This document shows positions 44,005-55,600 of a DNA stretch of 64,000 nucleotides, one piece after another. How positions within the stretch are numbered: the first letter of the stretch is position 1; the number at the start of each line of letters is the position of its first letter. This stretch comes from Pomphorhynchus laevis (Eukaryota; Acanthocephala; Palaeacanthocephala; Echinorhynchida; Pomphorhynchidae): contig WNNJ02001200.1 of the NCBI GenBank assembly GCA_012934845.2, forward strand, positions 1 to 64,000. Reading direction: 5' to 3'. Made by a program: the position numbers and the translations under genes. The notes under the pieces were generated by a model. It was not told where the DNA came from. It worked only from the letters and a program-made list of their open reading frames with translations, and did not search any database.

Positions 44005-44929
44005 GATAAAAAGAATCTTTTTTTCTCTTTTTCAATGGTCATCGCTTTCCTTGCGTTGATTCGCTAGCATTTCTCGGAGTAATTATAGGCTCATCTATTT
44101 CGTTCTAATCATTTTCACGAAAAAAGATTTGTTCTTGCTTTCTCTATTCTCCTTGACATTTGTTGCATTCGAAAAATCGAAGTTTCGGTGTCGCAACGAA
44201 ACTACCCAAGAAGTGACCTTCATTTCCGTATAATTCAACACCGGACAATCTTAATAGTTCGAAGTTTGCTTTATGGACTCGAGATTAATCTCATCTGTGC
44301 CTTTCATTCTCTTATTTGATTGGATATGTCCTTCATTTCTCATATAATTAAACTAAATATATACGATGGAATATTGCAAATCCTTTAACAGCTTAAAAAT
44401 AATAAGAAAATAATGCATTAATTGTCATTCAGTTCAATACGAAGAGTCGATGTGTAGATTGATGTCGGTAAGAACTAACAGTTACAAAAGCATGAATACA
44501 CAATCAAGTGTATTGAGTCACTTTAGAATTGTTTCCCGCTGATGGCAGAAAATCCATGATTCACTTGTCCTATCTTTTTTATGTCTGATCAGCTTAGTTT
44601 TTGTTTGTGAAATTGTTTTTAGGATAAACCAATTTCCATAGAGACCACTCGAATTAACAGATGGGAAAATATATGTAAAACCTCGCTCACAGTAGCAAAG
44701 TTAGGTCTTTCAGAAGAATCTTCTCATATCATGTATTTTTCATTCTACGCTTGTAAAAATGTCCCAGTTAATGTTTTCATGTTTGGTTTAAATACATTAT
44801 GGTTGACTATACATTATGAATGCTATCAGCATTTACTGAACCCATTAAATGATGGTAATATAGTATTATAATGTTCGCGGAAAATGTAATTTAATATTTG
44901 TGTCTTTGTTCAACCATTCTTCATTGATA
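44005..44929. other. Unassigned AT-rich stretch
   Basis: No gene or repeat is recognised. Confidence 0.3.
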
Positions 44930-45033
44930 TATATATTATTATTAGTATTACAAGTTATAGCCAAATGGCTGTTTCAACTGATCACATAGGAAATAAAAAA
45001 GAAAAGAAAAGAAGAAAAAAAAGTTAATAGCGG

Positions 45034-48000
45034 TTACATAATATTGTATACATTCGGAATGCCATGATCGTTAATCCACTGACGAAGTTGAACTTTAAAT
45101 TGAGATAAGTCCTTGGTACATGCTATTTCTCCTGGCAACGTGTTCCAGGCGTTTAATGCTCGATGTGAGAGCCTAGCCAAACTCACTACTTTACCATGGG
45201 GAAACTTAAATAGTTTCAACGGGTGGCCACGATGCGTCTGAGAACAAACTTTAACATAGCACGAGGGAAAACCATCTATCCCATTTACCATTCGCCATAA
45301 TGCAACAAGGTCTAGGTAATATAGCCTCTGACCCAAAGATGGTATCTTTAGAAATTCAAGCCGTTCACGATATGAATATGATCCATCCATACACATTCGA
45401 GAACCTCTACGAAGGATTGACTCTAGTCTATTGAACTCTTTCTTAGTGTATGGAAAAACTGCTTGCACGCAGTACTCTATATGCGGGCGAACAAGAGCGC
45501 AGTAAAGCCGTTTGAAGACGTATGGATTAATACGATTAAATGCATTTTTGACGCAGTACATAGCTCGCAAAGCCTTGCTATGGGCAAACTCTGTATTTGA
45601 TCGGGATTTCAATGTCCTATGCACCATGACACCCAGATCCCTATACTCCATGACGACATTAAGAATTGAAGTTCCGAGGCGAAAACGACGGTCATCGCAA
45701 CGCCTTCCTAATTTCATGTGGCCGCATTTGTCAACATTGATCTTCATACCAGTAGCCTCACTCCATTGATATATTTCATTAAGGTCTTCCTGCAGGGAAA
45801 TGCCAAGCGGATCAATATCATCTACAGACCATATTTTGAGGTCGTCAGCAAAAGCAAGACAGGGACTCTGAATCCGCAGCAACAAATCGTTAAGGAACAC
45901 AATAAACAGCAGAGGTCCTAGTACGGTACTTTGCGGGACACCACAGTAAACGCGTCTGGAAGTGGAAAGATGGGTGCCAACTCTCACCCTAAAGAAACGA
46001 TGACGTAGGAAATCTTGAATCCAATTACACAACATTACAGGAATGCCGTAGTTAAATAGTAATGCTACCAAGCTCTCGTGCGGCACCCGATCGAATGCTC
46101 TTGAAAAGTCAATGAATACCACATTAATTGATTGGCCGCGACTGACCGCCTCAACCCACATTTCGCGTGAAGTCAATAAGTTTGTTAAGCAGGAACGACC
46201 AGGGAGGAAACCGTGCTGAGAAGACGACATTATTCCGAGTTCCCTCAAGTGATGCCTGATCCGGGTGGCGATCAACTTTTCAAGCACTTTGCATAGAGAA
46301 CTAGTCAGGCTGATTGGTCTATAGTCAGTACAAGCCGTTGCAATGGTTTTCTTTGGGATCGGAACTACGATGGCAGTTTTCCAGACTTCAGGAACACATC
46401 CACTGGTCAAACTGTTCTCAAAAATAGCAAGAAGGGAAGGAGCCAAATATCTAGATAAATTCTTCAAGAGAAACGGAGAAATGTCATCAGGGCCAGTAGA
46501 GCTAAATGGGTCAAGCTGATCAAGCTGACTTACAATCTCACTAATCGTTACTGGAAGAAAACGCGAAGATTGCTTTAATGCTACACCATGCGAAGTGATA
46601 GAAGCTCTTTGTGAATTATTTGTCGGTATCGAAAAAGACGTAGCAAGGCATTCCACAATACCACTCTGAGAAGTTATCATACATCCCTCCGCATTAAGGA
46701 CATACTTGATTTCTGTATTAAGGGTTCTGTTGCGACGAACATAGGCCCAGAATAGTTTTGGATTCCGTGTTACATTATTAGCGATATACGATTCGAATGC
46801 ACATCGTTTTGTTGCTTTCACTCTAGTACAAAGATTTCGAACATATTTATATCTGGCAGAGAAACTAGAATCAGAACGCTGAAGCTTCCATAAACAATTT
46901 CTTGAACTTATTAGTTGTCTGACGTTGGAATCTATCCATGCAGGTGACTTAGCAGCATAAGAGGATTCGCGCATAGGGGCAAGAATATCAGATAATTTAT
47001 GTAGGTAATCAGTGATCATATTCAATGATAGCTTGTCCGTGTTCATAAAAGTACACGGGAATTGGTTGTAAACTCTCAAAACATCTTCTCTTCTCACTTT
47101 CGACCAATGACGTTTGTAAGTTTTTGAACAAGGTGGACAGAATCTGGAATAAGGGACAGCCGTCAAGGAGAGCAAGCAGTGGTCACTACTTCCTAAAGGA
47201 GGGAGATGATCAACTTTGATTATGTCTCCTACATATCTGGAAAACACCAGATCAAGTACCGAATCCGATCTTGAAGTTAAGCAAGTTGGTTCTTGTACAT
47301 GCTGAATCAGCATGAGTTCCTCAGCAAGGAACTCAGATATTTCCCTTTCCGTGGAACTACCATCAGAAAAGACATAGTCTGACCATCTAGATCGTGGAAG
47401 ATTAAAATCGCCCAAAAGAATAAAGTGAGGGGAGGAACATACCGATTGTAAAATAAGTTTTAGTTGATCAGTGTCTGCAATTACTGACGGAGATCGATAC
47501 ACGACGCAAAAATTCATACTGGTCGCTGAGTGATCAATACGGAAGCATAGAGTCTCAAAAGACCCACAAGGGTCACAAATATTCAACACCTCAGATATGA
47601 GGAAATTTTCTCTGACATACGCGGCGACACCGCCACCTCGCCTATCTGATATCCTGTCGCTTCGTATAAGGCGAAAACCAGGAATGTTCACAGTGGTATC
47701 GACAATATATTGATGCAACCAGGACTCAGCAACGCAGAAAATGTCATACGAATGAGAAAGCATGTGATACTTCAACTCCACTATTTGAGCAGGCAAACTA
47801 CGAAGATTAGAATACCCAATCGATAAATAGCGTGTGGGTTGTGGTAAGGGATTACTAGGAACGGTGAATAATTTGCTGAATGAAACTAAGTGTCCCAGAT
47901 CAGAATTGAAACTAACACTATTGAAGAGTTGCGATGAATGACTGTTGAAACTACCTTTTCCAGACGAACTAGCAAAATTCAAACTGGATACTGCTAAGTG

Positions 48001-48072
48001 ACGCTGTTGATCGTTATGGGATTCCAACGAACTACTGGGTGCCACCTGACAACCTGAAAATTTCGTATGCAT
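45034..48072 (-). CDS. LINE-C copy 3 ORF2: endonuclease plus reverse transcriptase
   Basis: A 1012-residue protein for target-primed reverse transcription. The endonuclease spans about residues 85-305: YSNLRSL (Asn89), AESWLH (Glu116), GGGVAAYV, LLGDFNLP (Asp222, Asn224), SSDHCLL (Asp297-His298). RT spans about 555-830: DYRPISLTSSLCKVLEKL, FIDFSRAFDRVP (Asp655), GVPQSTVLGPLLF (711-723), FADDLKIW (741-748), NVDKCGHMKLG. The C-terminus has RPHIEYCVQAVFPYTKKE and LNAWNTLPGEI. The block usually GVPQG(S/T) reads GVPQST, a rare change next to the active site. ORF2 begins inside ORF1, so translation probably needs reinitiation or a coupled mechanism. Confidence 0.93.
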   Translation of the reverse strand: MHTKFSGCQVAPSSSLESHNDQQRHLAVSSLNFASSSGKGSFNSHSSQLFNSVSFNSDLGHLVSFSKLFTVPSNPLPQPTRYLSIGYSNLRSLPAQIVELKYHMLSHSYDIFCVAESWLHQYIVDTTVNIPGFRLIRSDRISDRRGGGVAAYVRENFLISEVLNICDPCGSFETLCFRIDHSATSMNFCVVYRSPSVIADTDQLKLILQSVCSSPHFILLGDFNLPRSRWSDYVFSDGSSTEREISEFLAEELMLIQHVQEPTCLTSRSDSVLDLVFSRYVGDIIKVDHLPPLGSSDHCLLSLTAVPYSRFCPPCSKTYKRHWSKVRREDVLRVYNQFPCTFMNTDKLSLNMITDYLHKLSDILAPMRESSYAAKSPAWIDSNVRQLISSRNCLWKLQRSDSSFSARYKYVRNLCTRVKATKRCAFESYIANNVTRNPKLFWAYVRRNRTLNTEIKYVLNAEGCMITSQSGIVECLATSFSIPTNNSQRASITSHGVALKQSSRFLPVTISEIVSQLDQLDPFSSTGPDDISPFLLKNLSRYLAPSLLAIFENSLTSGCVPEVWKTAIVVPIPKKTIATACTDYRPISLTSSLCKVLEKLIATRIRHHLRELGIMSSSQHGFLPGRSCLTNLLTSREMWVEAVSRGQSINVVFIDFSRAFDRVPHESLVALLFNYGIPVMLCNWIQDFLRHRFFRVRVGTHLSTSRRVYCGVPQSTVLGPLLFIVFLNDLLLRIQSPCLAFADDLKIWSVDDIDPLGISLQEDLNEIYQWSEATGMKINVDKCGHMKLGRRCDDRRFRLGTSILNVVMEYRDLGVMVHRTLKSRSNTEFAHSKALRAMYCVKNAFNRINPYVFKRLYCALVRPHIEYCVQAVFPYTKKEFNRLESILRRGSRMCMDGSYSYRERLEFLKIPSLGQRLYYLDLVALWRMVNGIDGFPSCYVKVCSQTHRGHPLKLFKFPHGKVVSLARLSHRALNAWNTLPGEIACTKDLSQFKVQLRQWINDHGIPNVYNIM

Positions 48073-49190
48073 AAGTTCGTTTCACCTTCAGATAGCCGGT
48101 TTCGTAATACTGTTTTTGCTTCTTTCAACTTTAAACGATCTTCGATACTCAGATCCTTAAGAATACGATGTGGATAATATTTAAGTCGAAAACCACGTTT
48201 GAGCAAAAGGTCTGCATGTTTTGCGGAAGATAATACAACTTTCAACAATCTTGGTTTCTCTACCACCTTTTTTCCAAGTCGAAACAACTTTGTAACCTTC
48301 AGAGTAGAAGCTAGCTTATCATCACCTTCTAAGAGTAACTGACAGAACACAGTACGGAGGCTGGACACATCATCATTCATACGTGTTTGTGAGTTACTGG
48401 CCTTTGATTCAGCGATACCACTAAATAAGATATTGCAAGACCTATCTGGATGCGAACGGTAGTTTGTAGAAGGAGCGTTGTCCAAAGAAATGCTCTGACC
48501 ATTTGAAGGTAAATAATTTCCTGATTTATTCTTATTTTTGGCCTTCTGTTTTCTATGGATGGCCCCACTCGAATCGCTACCTCTGATTTCATCCAATTGA
48601 TGGTATATCGATCCAGCGTTTCGTGTAGGTTGCAATAGAGTGTTGCGCCATACCCTTCCTTTGTTTACAGCTGGTGTAGTTTGTTCAACATGAATGACCG
48701 ATTTTTCTTTGTCCTGAAAGGATGACAGCATTTGAAGTTCGACATTTGAAGTATTATCGTGCTGATGCGTAGATGACAGTGAAGGTAATTCAATCCTCGG
48801 TTCACATAGGTCAGGAGTTGAACTGTAATCTAATGGCAGCTTAACGACAGGATTAACGGTACAAGTGTTTATCGAAGTTTGATGGTCCGTGCTGTCTTGA
48901 GAGACACGAACGTCATTTAAGTTGATAGGTAACGATATATCACAACAATTCACATCACAAACCATATCTTGCACTAGTTTCATTTGAAGGGCCGAAATCA
49001 TTGTAGCAGAACAAAAGCCGCAATAAAAGTCCTTGCTCTTGAGTGACGACTCGGTATTTAAAGGAATGTCGACAATAGACCACACTTCACAGCCTTTATT
49101 GCAGCATTCGACCTCTAGCCGCTTATACGCATTACGATGTTGCGTGATATGTATAGTGTTTGACGCTCTCTTCGAATTTGCTTTCTTCAT
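47994..49190 (-). CDS. LINE-C copy 3 ORF1 protein
   Basis: A 398-residue protein. Residues 29-60 form a PHD-like finger (CCNKGCEVW ... FYCGFC). Residues 70-250 are a polar, low-order linker. Residues about 250-390 are the conserved ORF1 C-terminal domain of CR1-like elements (NILFSGIAESKASN, TRMNDDVSSLRTVFCQLL, LFRLGKKVVEKPRLLKVVL, RILKDLSIEDRLKLKEAK, LCIRNFQVVRWHP), an RRM-like nucleic-acid-binding fold. It should coat element RNA and go with ORF2 to the target. The start ATG at 49190 follows a short AT-rich leader. It is intact. Confidence 0.9.
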   Translation of the reverse strand: MKKANSKRASNTIHITQHRNAYKRLEVECCNKGCEVWSIVDIPLNTESSLKSKDFYCGFCSATMISALQMKLVQDMVCDVNCCDISLPINLNDVRVSQDSTDHQTSINTCTVNPVVKLPLDYSSTPDLCEPRIELPSLSSTHQHDNTSNVELQMLSSFQDKEKSVIHVEQTTPAVNKGRVWRNTLLQPTRNAGSIYHQLDEIRGSDSSGAIHRKQKAKNKNKSGNYLPSNGQSISLDNAPSTNYRSHPDRSCNILFSGIAESKASNSQTRMNDDVSSLRTVFCQLLLEGDDKLASTLKVTKLFRLGKKVVEKPRLLKVVLSSAKHADLLLKRGFRLKYYPHRILKDLSIEDRLKLKEAKTVLRNRLSEGETNLCIRNFQVVRWHPVVRWNPITINSVT

Positions 49191-49205
49191 TGTGAAATTT
49201 GTATG

Positions 49206-49244
49206 TGTAAATAGTTATTTGTTAGCAGCTTAGAATTTGAAACT
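49206..49244 (-). promoter_or_regulatory. 5' leader of LINE-C copy 3, shared with LINE-A copy 2
   Basis: It matches 15337-15375 at 38 of 39 bases and lies 16-54 bases upstream of the ORF1 ATG. It probably marks the element's 5' end. Confidence 0.6.
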
Positions 49245-49657
49245 TGTATGTTTATAAGAAACGAAAATATTTTCTAGGATTGCTCGAGTCCTAACATCAA
49301 TCAAGCGAATCTATCAATTTCTAATCGCCCAATTCGGAATTATAAGCTCAAATTATAATTGTATGTTTATGAGAAACCAAATTTTTCTGTAATTGTGTAT
49401 TTATGCTGTTAAAAATTTTTTTCTGATTGTAAGATGTTGTAATCAAGAAAATTTTTACTTGATATGTCTACATTTTGATATGTTTTTAGTCGAATTTAAT
49501 GATGCAATACAAATTCGCAAACGTTTATCGACCATCTGCCTACTAACTTTCTTAATATATATTTATATTTTTCAATACAACCAATCCTCTAATTAAAATT
49601 ACCTTTATGTCATTTTTAAATTGCATGCTTAAACTATTTTTCAGATATTTGTCAATC
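49245..49657. other. Putative upstream region of CCT3
   Basis: AT-rich, between a divergent LINE and CCT3. The only notable signal is the acceptor-like ATTTTTCAG ending at 49644, 14 bases before the start codon. No clear core promoter is seen. Confidence 0.4.
49635..49644 (+). promoter_or_regulatory. Acceptor-like site just upstream of the CCT3 start
   Basis: TATTTTTCAG precedes the ATG by 14 bases. It could end a 5' UTR intron, or be a trans-splice acceptor if the host uses spliced leaders. No upstream non-coding exon can be identified from sequence alone. Confidence 0.4.
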
Positions 49658-52600
49658 ATGATGTCTCAAGTACCATTAATGATTCTGAGTAAGTTTTGTT
49701 TTATGTTCAATTTTTAGTGTTGTGTTATATTTTTACATGGATTTTGATTTATTCTAATTCGTTAACCTCACGCATTATTCGGAGCGCAATAAATCAGGCC
49801 AGCTAACGAAGTCTACGTATATTTATACTCTATCTAAAATAATGATTGATAAAACGAAAAATTATAGATAATAAATAATTATTTTATTTATATTTATTTA
49901 TGTAACGATATAATTTATTATTAAAATTCAACTATATATATTCTTTCGTGTTTTTGTTAATTATTCAACGGAATGTCTACAAATCATATCAGCGAACTGA
50001 GTCTACCTATTTTATATTACTATTTTTAAATTAAAAAATACTGCTTTATAAAAATTAAATTATTAAATAATTATAAATAATAAATAATTTTAATATAAGA
50101 TTTTCTATAATTTATATTTACAAAGTTAAAAATCGAAATATAAAATAAAAATCAATTTTTATGAATGGACTAGTAGATAATATACGATGTATATGAATAA
50201 GAATTAGAGTTCATCAGGAGGAGTTTTTGATACATCGTGATATCATAATCTTTTGCATATTGCAAATCACTTTGTAGCTAGAAGATGTAATACAGATAAG
50301 AAAGTCAAACGTCTTAAAACTGCAGGTTTACTTTTTTTCCACTGGAAGTGATAGCTTAGTTTGCATTAAGCTTTTATTAAATGAGTTGCACTTTCCATCT
50401 AATGTACGATGACAACAATTTAACAAATATTTAAATTATTAACCTTGTTTAAGTTTCGATCGCAATGTATATGAACTATGTAGTTTGTATTAATTTGATT
50501 TATAACACTAACCCACAAATATTCTCGACAGTTTTTATTATTGATGTTTTTACATTAGTTTAGTCTTTTTTAAAAATGTAAAATAAAAATAAATGTCGAG
50601 TTGGCATCTAAATCTATTCGGTCATACTTATCCACAGCTGTTACTCTTAGTAAAATATGATTTAACAATTTCAAGGATTTCTACTTTGAAGAGTCGATAT
50701 CAAGCGTTTTTAAGAATTGAATGTATAACTGTGATCGTGAACTTGCGATATTTTCGATAACTTTACTCATTTAGCACAAATGTCGCATATTGTTACTTTC
50801 AAAATCGGTAATTTAAAAATGTAACAATTTCTAAATGGTGTACTTTCTAAAATGTTCGCGAGGTTGCACGTGGTTTGCTCACGTAAGAAGAAAATTGTAT
50901 GTGATTTGGTCAAGGATTATTTATAAACATATTACTCAATTAAGAGTAATATATATATGCTTTTACTTGGCAAACTAAATCAATTTTTTTGTTTAATATC
51001 TTAAAAATTAAAAGCTCGTAATTATCACGGCGTTAATTTACATTGAGCATAATACTGAAACATTTGTGACTACAAAATCCATAATTTGAGTGGATTTTGT
51101 CAAAATTGTAAATGGCAATTATCAACTAATATTTAATACCTTCAATAACTAATGTCGACTGTACGCGGCTGTGCGTTTTTATAATTATATGGTTGTATTT
51201 TTGTATGAATAATAAAGAATATATATTGTTTTTGTCATTTTTCAGACAAGAACACTAAGCGGGACCAAGGACCGCGGGTTCAGTTGGGAAATATTCAGGC
51301 TGCAAAGGTAAGTACAGGATTTGCTTGTTTCGCTATTACTTCGACCAATCGTTTATTAAATTAGTTTTAATCGCGATGCAGACTTTGTTCTATCGATAAT
51401 TTAACCTTATTTTGGAGGTTCACTTGAAAATTGAAATACAATAAGTATTTTAACTATCCTTTTTGCCATTTGATTGACTTGTTTCAGTTATCATATGTAA
51501 GTTGCAGTCCAATTGGAATAACGTTATCTATTTTGAACAGTCAGTGTACAATTTCATGGTATTATATATATCTAGGCAATATCTACATGTGCGTGTTTGA
51601 ATTCCATGCTCTTTGCACGCTTTTGTATAGATTTTCTTTTTTATCCACGTATCATTAGCCTATATTCATATTGTTCCTTAACCAAATATCAATTTATTTT
51701 GGCATTTTAATGATAGTGTTTTCGTCCATGCTTTCGATTAATGTTATTATATCGCGTTATATTTTTGTTAAAACCGGACGATAGTCACACGTGCAAAATA
51801 TCAAATCCGATGCTGAGCTTTGCGATTTTGTGTTTTTCTATAAAACACAATTTTTCTTTCTAGATATATTCGTCAATTCTCGAATCTGTCTATCCCTCTC
51901 TATTAATTTCGGCCTTTAATGTCTCTTGAAGAGTTTCTTTTTGAGATTGATCATGTGCTTATCCCATTCATCATTATGATGCACTTGTTACGTACAACCA
52001 ACCTATTTTGCTTCGAAGACTTCGTGTACTGCATCCGTCTACGAATGCTCTCCCATCTATGAACACTTTTACTAAAACGTGGTTTGCCATTACTGATTGT
52101 GATCACGATATATTGCCACGTCAATAAGTGATATTATATAATCATTTTTTGCTAGTTGATGTCGTGAATTTCAATTCACTTATGCTATTCAGCGATTTTC
52201 AAATGTTTCAAAAGTTGCTGCTCCATGATTCCAGATAAAAAAATGTCATTGCCTTTCTAAGCCACAATTTAGGTTTTAATACTTGTTTTCAAATTACTTT
52301 CTTCAGATGTAATTTTATCAATTTCAGCTTGACTTTTCTCTTTGTATTCTAGAAACTGTGATTAGAGTAATTTTATGCATAGTGAATATCAATGCCCAAT
52401 GTGATAGTCATTGAGTGTTCATTCATATTTTGTTTAATGTCATTGAATTTCCTTATAAAGTTATCTTGGCAACAATGTACGAAGGTGCCTGTTGTAGCAT
52501 CGGTAACAGTTGGCTGTGCAAGAGTTTATAATCTTTCTGTTATTGTTCGTCGATTTCTAATGATTTTAGACTCTCAGAATAAGGACTTATACGCGTGTTT

Positions 52601-55600
52601 ATTTATGGTAGAAGATACATGTATCCAGGTTTAGTTATTACAACGTGTAAGGAATTTTACTCTGTATTATCGGGAAACCAACGTCTGATAGTTGCGGCCA
52701 CATGTTGTTTTGCGTGACTAAAGCTGTTTTTTATTGTTTTTATATATTAAAAAGTAAACAATGTGGTCACCAGGTATTTTTAGTCATTGATATCAAATGT
52801 ATCAAATTATTTTTGAACTCTTGTAAATGAAACAATTCAATGAAAAGGTGTAATACGAATTTTTATTTCAATGTAAGAACAAGCAAACTTAATTGTTTCC
52901 TATTTTGCTGTATAAAGAATAGTTTATATTCTCACTTTCTTTTTTCAGGTAATCGCCGACATTGTTCGCACATGTCTTGGTCCCAAGGCAATGATGAAAA
53001 TGCTTCTTGATCCTACAAGTGGTATCATTATTACAAACGACGGCAACGCGATTTTACGTGAAGTTCAAGTTCAGCACCCGGCTGCTAAATCTATGATAGA
53101 AACGAGCAGAACGCAAGATGACGAAGTTGGTGATGGTACCACATCTGTTGTCATTCTAGCCGGTGAACTTCTTACCGTCTTAATTCCATTTATCGAGCAA
53201 AATATTCATCCTATTATTTTGATTCGATCTTATACACAGGCGTGTACTGATGTTGTCAATTTCCTAATGTCTGATAAAGTTTGGTATGCTTACTATTTTT
53301 ATCAAATGTTTAAATGATTTGCCAATTTTTTATATAATAGTTTTCGTTATTAACCAATTTAGTCATGATTTCTGAATGTCTTTATACAGTTTATCAATTT
53401 TATTAGATTTTTTACTATAATTCTCTTCAAATTACTTATGCCACGAAAATATACACATTTATGCCTTTAGAATATTGTTATATATCATGCTCTCTCCAAA
53501 AATCGCTTTTGGAATTGTCGAATCAATGTGTTTATTTGTCAAATTGTTAATTTTTACTTCGATCAAATTTACACTAATATCTAATTAATTTTACTACTCC
53601 ACATGTAATATTTTCTTAGACATTAATAGCATCCACGATTTTAGTATATTACATTACACCTTCATTTTCTGCAGACAATTATTCTTATCCTATTGAACTT
53701 ATTTTCGTATTTTCATATGAAATAGAGAGAGTATTGGTTTCATGTATTTAGCACACCAGTCAACCTTTCTAACAACGACGAAATAATTGCAGTTATTAAG
53801 AGTTCTCTTGACACCAAGATCCTTCACGAATGGTTTGCCGATATTCATTTAGCTATTCGCTTTTTACTGTATTCTATTAGGGGCACATTTGCGTGTAGCA
53901 TTGCGTTAGAAGCTGTTCAAACAATCGAACACAAGGAAGGGAATCGTCATGAAATTGACATAAAAAGATACGCCCGTATCGAAAAGGTGAGTTTATCTTT
54001 ATTTTATTTTTGTTCGTTATTGTTCTTCTACGATCACTGTTTTTAATTTAATCAGTTTAATAAAAGTATATATTTTAATATTATACATAATAAATGGGTG
54101 TATTTTTAATATTAAAAAATATTTTTTATAATATAAGTATAAGATATCCTTACGAAGAATTACTTCATTATCAGCATTTTACAGTTATTTCGAGATCCAA
54201 CACAGCAGTTGGTTCGTAAACTATTCACTGTCGATCAATAAAAAATACAATTAAGAATTTAAGTTTTTTAATAATTTTTAAAACTTTTCAGTTTATAATT
54301 TAACTATATTTTTACTCGTTCAAAGTATAATGTTAATTTTATAGTGTCTTATATATATAGAGGATATCTATGTTTTTGTGCCAATGATTGCTTTAGTTAT
54401 TTTTACATTTATTGCACATCTACTAATCGACAACTGAAATGATCATAAGGCGTGATGGTTTACTTGCTTAAGTTAATGTAATTCATGATATTTTTTATAA
54501 GCGGGAATATATCGTTACAATTGAGATTTTATTTTATCACTTACTTTAATTAGAACTTAAACTTTAATTTAACGAATTTATAAATAAATCTATTCTTTTC
54601 GTTCGTTTCTTTTTATTTGAAATCAAAAACTTGTTAAATTCTTATGCTTTCAAACTTATTATATATTTGTTTCCTGTAGCTGATAGCAACAGTTTAATTC
54701 CAAGCAAGTTTAATGAATTTTATTTATATTTCTTATAATGAAGAAGTATAAATCAACAAAATCATATTAAAATAATAAATTTACAACCTGATAACATAGC
54801 AGTTCCTCCTTATAGTATTTTTTACAATTTAATGCTTTTGTGAAAAAATAATTAAATAGAAAATAGTAAAATATATAAATCAACAAAATATTATTCAAAA
54901 TAAATTAAACTCTTAAGAGGAAAATTTTTATGGATGGATAATAAATAATATACTTTGTATTAGATTAAGATACTAGATAATCAAATTAATATATATTATA
55001 ATATATAATATAAAATATAATACATTAAATAATGAAATTTTAAGAATTGCAACAATATGTAATGATATTGGCTTTATTCAAAATCATTCAAATAATTTAA
55101 TAGATGCATATTTTAAACTAGGTTACTATAAAATTATCATCAAACAGAAAATGTAAAATATATAAATCAACACAATAATATTAAAAATAAATTTAAAATT
55201 ATTAGCGAAAAAGTTTTATTGATGGGTAATAAATAATATACTTTGTATTAGAATAAGATACACTAGATAATCAAATTTAATCAGAGGAGATACATCCTTA
55301 GCACGTATTTGCCTCCCTGTTATGTTGTGTAGAGAAATTAGGGGCCGAAATCTGATAGCATAGCAGTTCTTCCTGATGACCTCTTATCCTTTATCTGATG
55401 CAACGTCTGTTATTTATTAGTCGATTCATAAAAATTGACTTTTATTTTAAATTTTTTTAACTGGATATGAAAATAAATTGTATAAAATCTTATATAATTA
55501 TTTATTATTTATCTTTATTTTTATTTATACATCGTATAAACTACGTAGACTCGATTATCTGATTTGATGATGTAGCTATTGGATACAATTTAACTGAAGT

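Larger units (their letters stand above)
44930..49244 (-). mobile_element. LINE-C copy 3, full-length with both ORFs open
   Basis: Read on -: 5' leader (49244-49191), ORF1 (398 aa), ORF2 (1012 aa) overlapping ORF1 by 79 bases in another frame, and a 3' UTR with AGCC-attt-GGCT hairpin, CTTGTAAT and a TAATAATAAT tail near 44937. No stop or frameshift is visible in either ORF. It lies head to head with CCT3, whose ATG is about 410 bases away. No clear target duplication is seen. Confidence 0.93.

Noticed and set aside
52392-52634. 80-codon frame in CCT3 intron 2
   Set aside because: It does not resemble any CCT3 segment, and the flanking exons join correctly without it.
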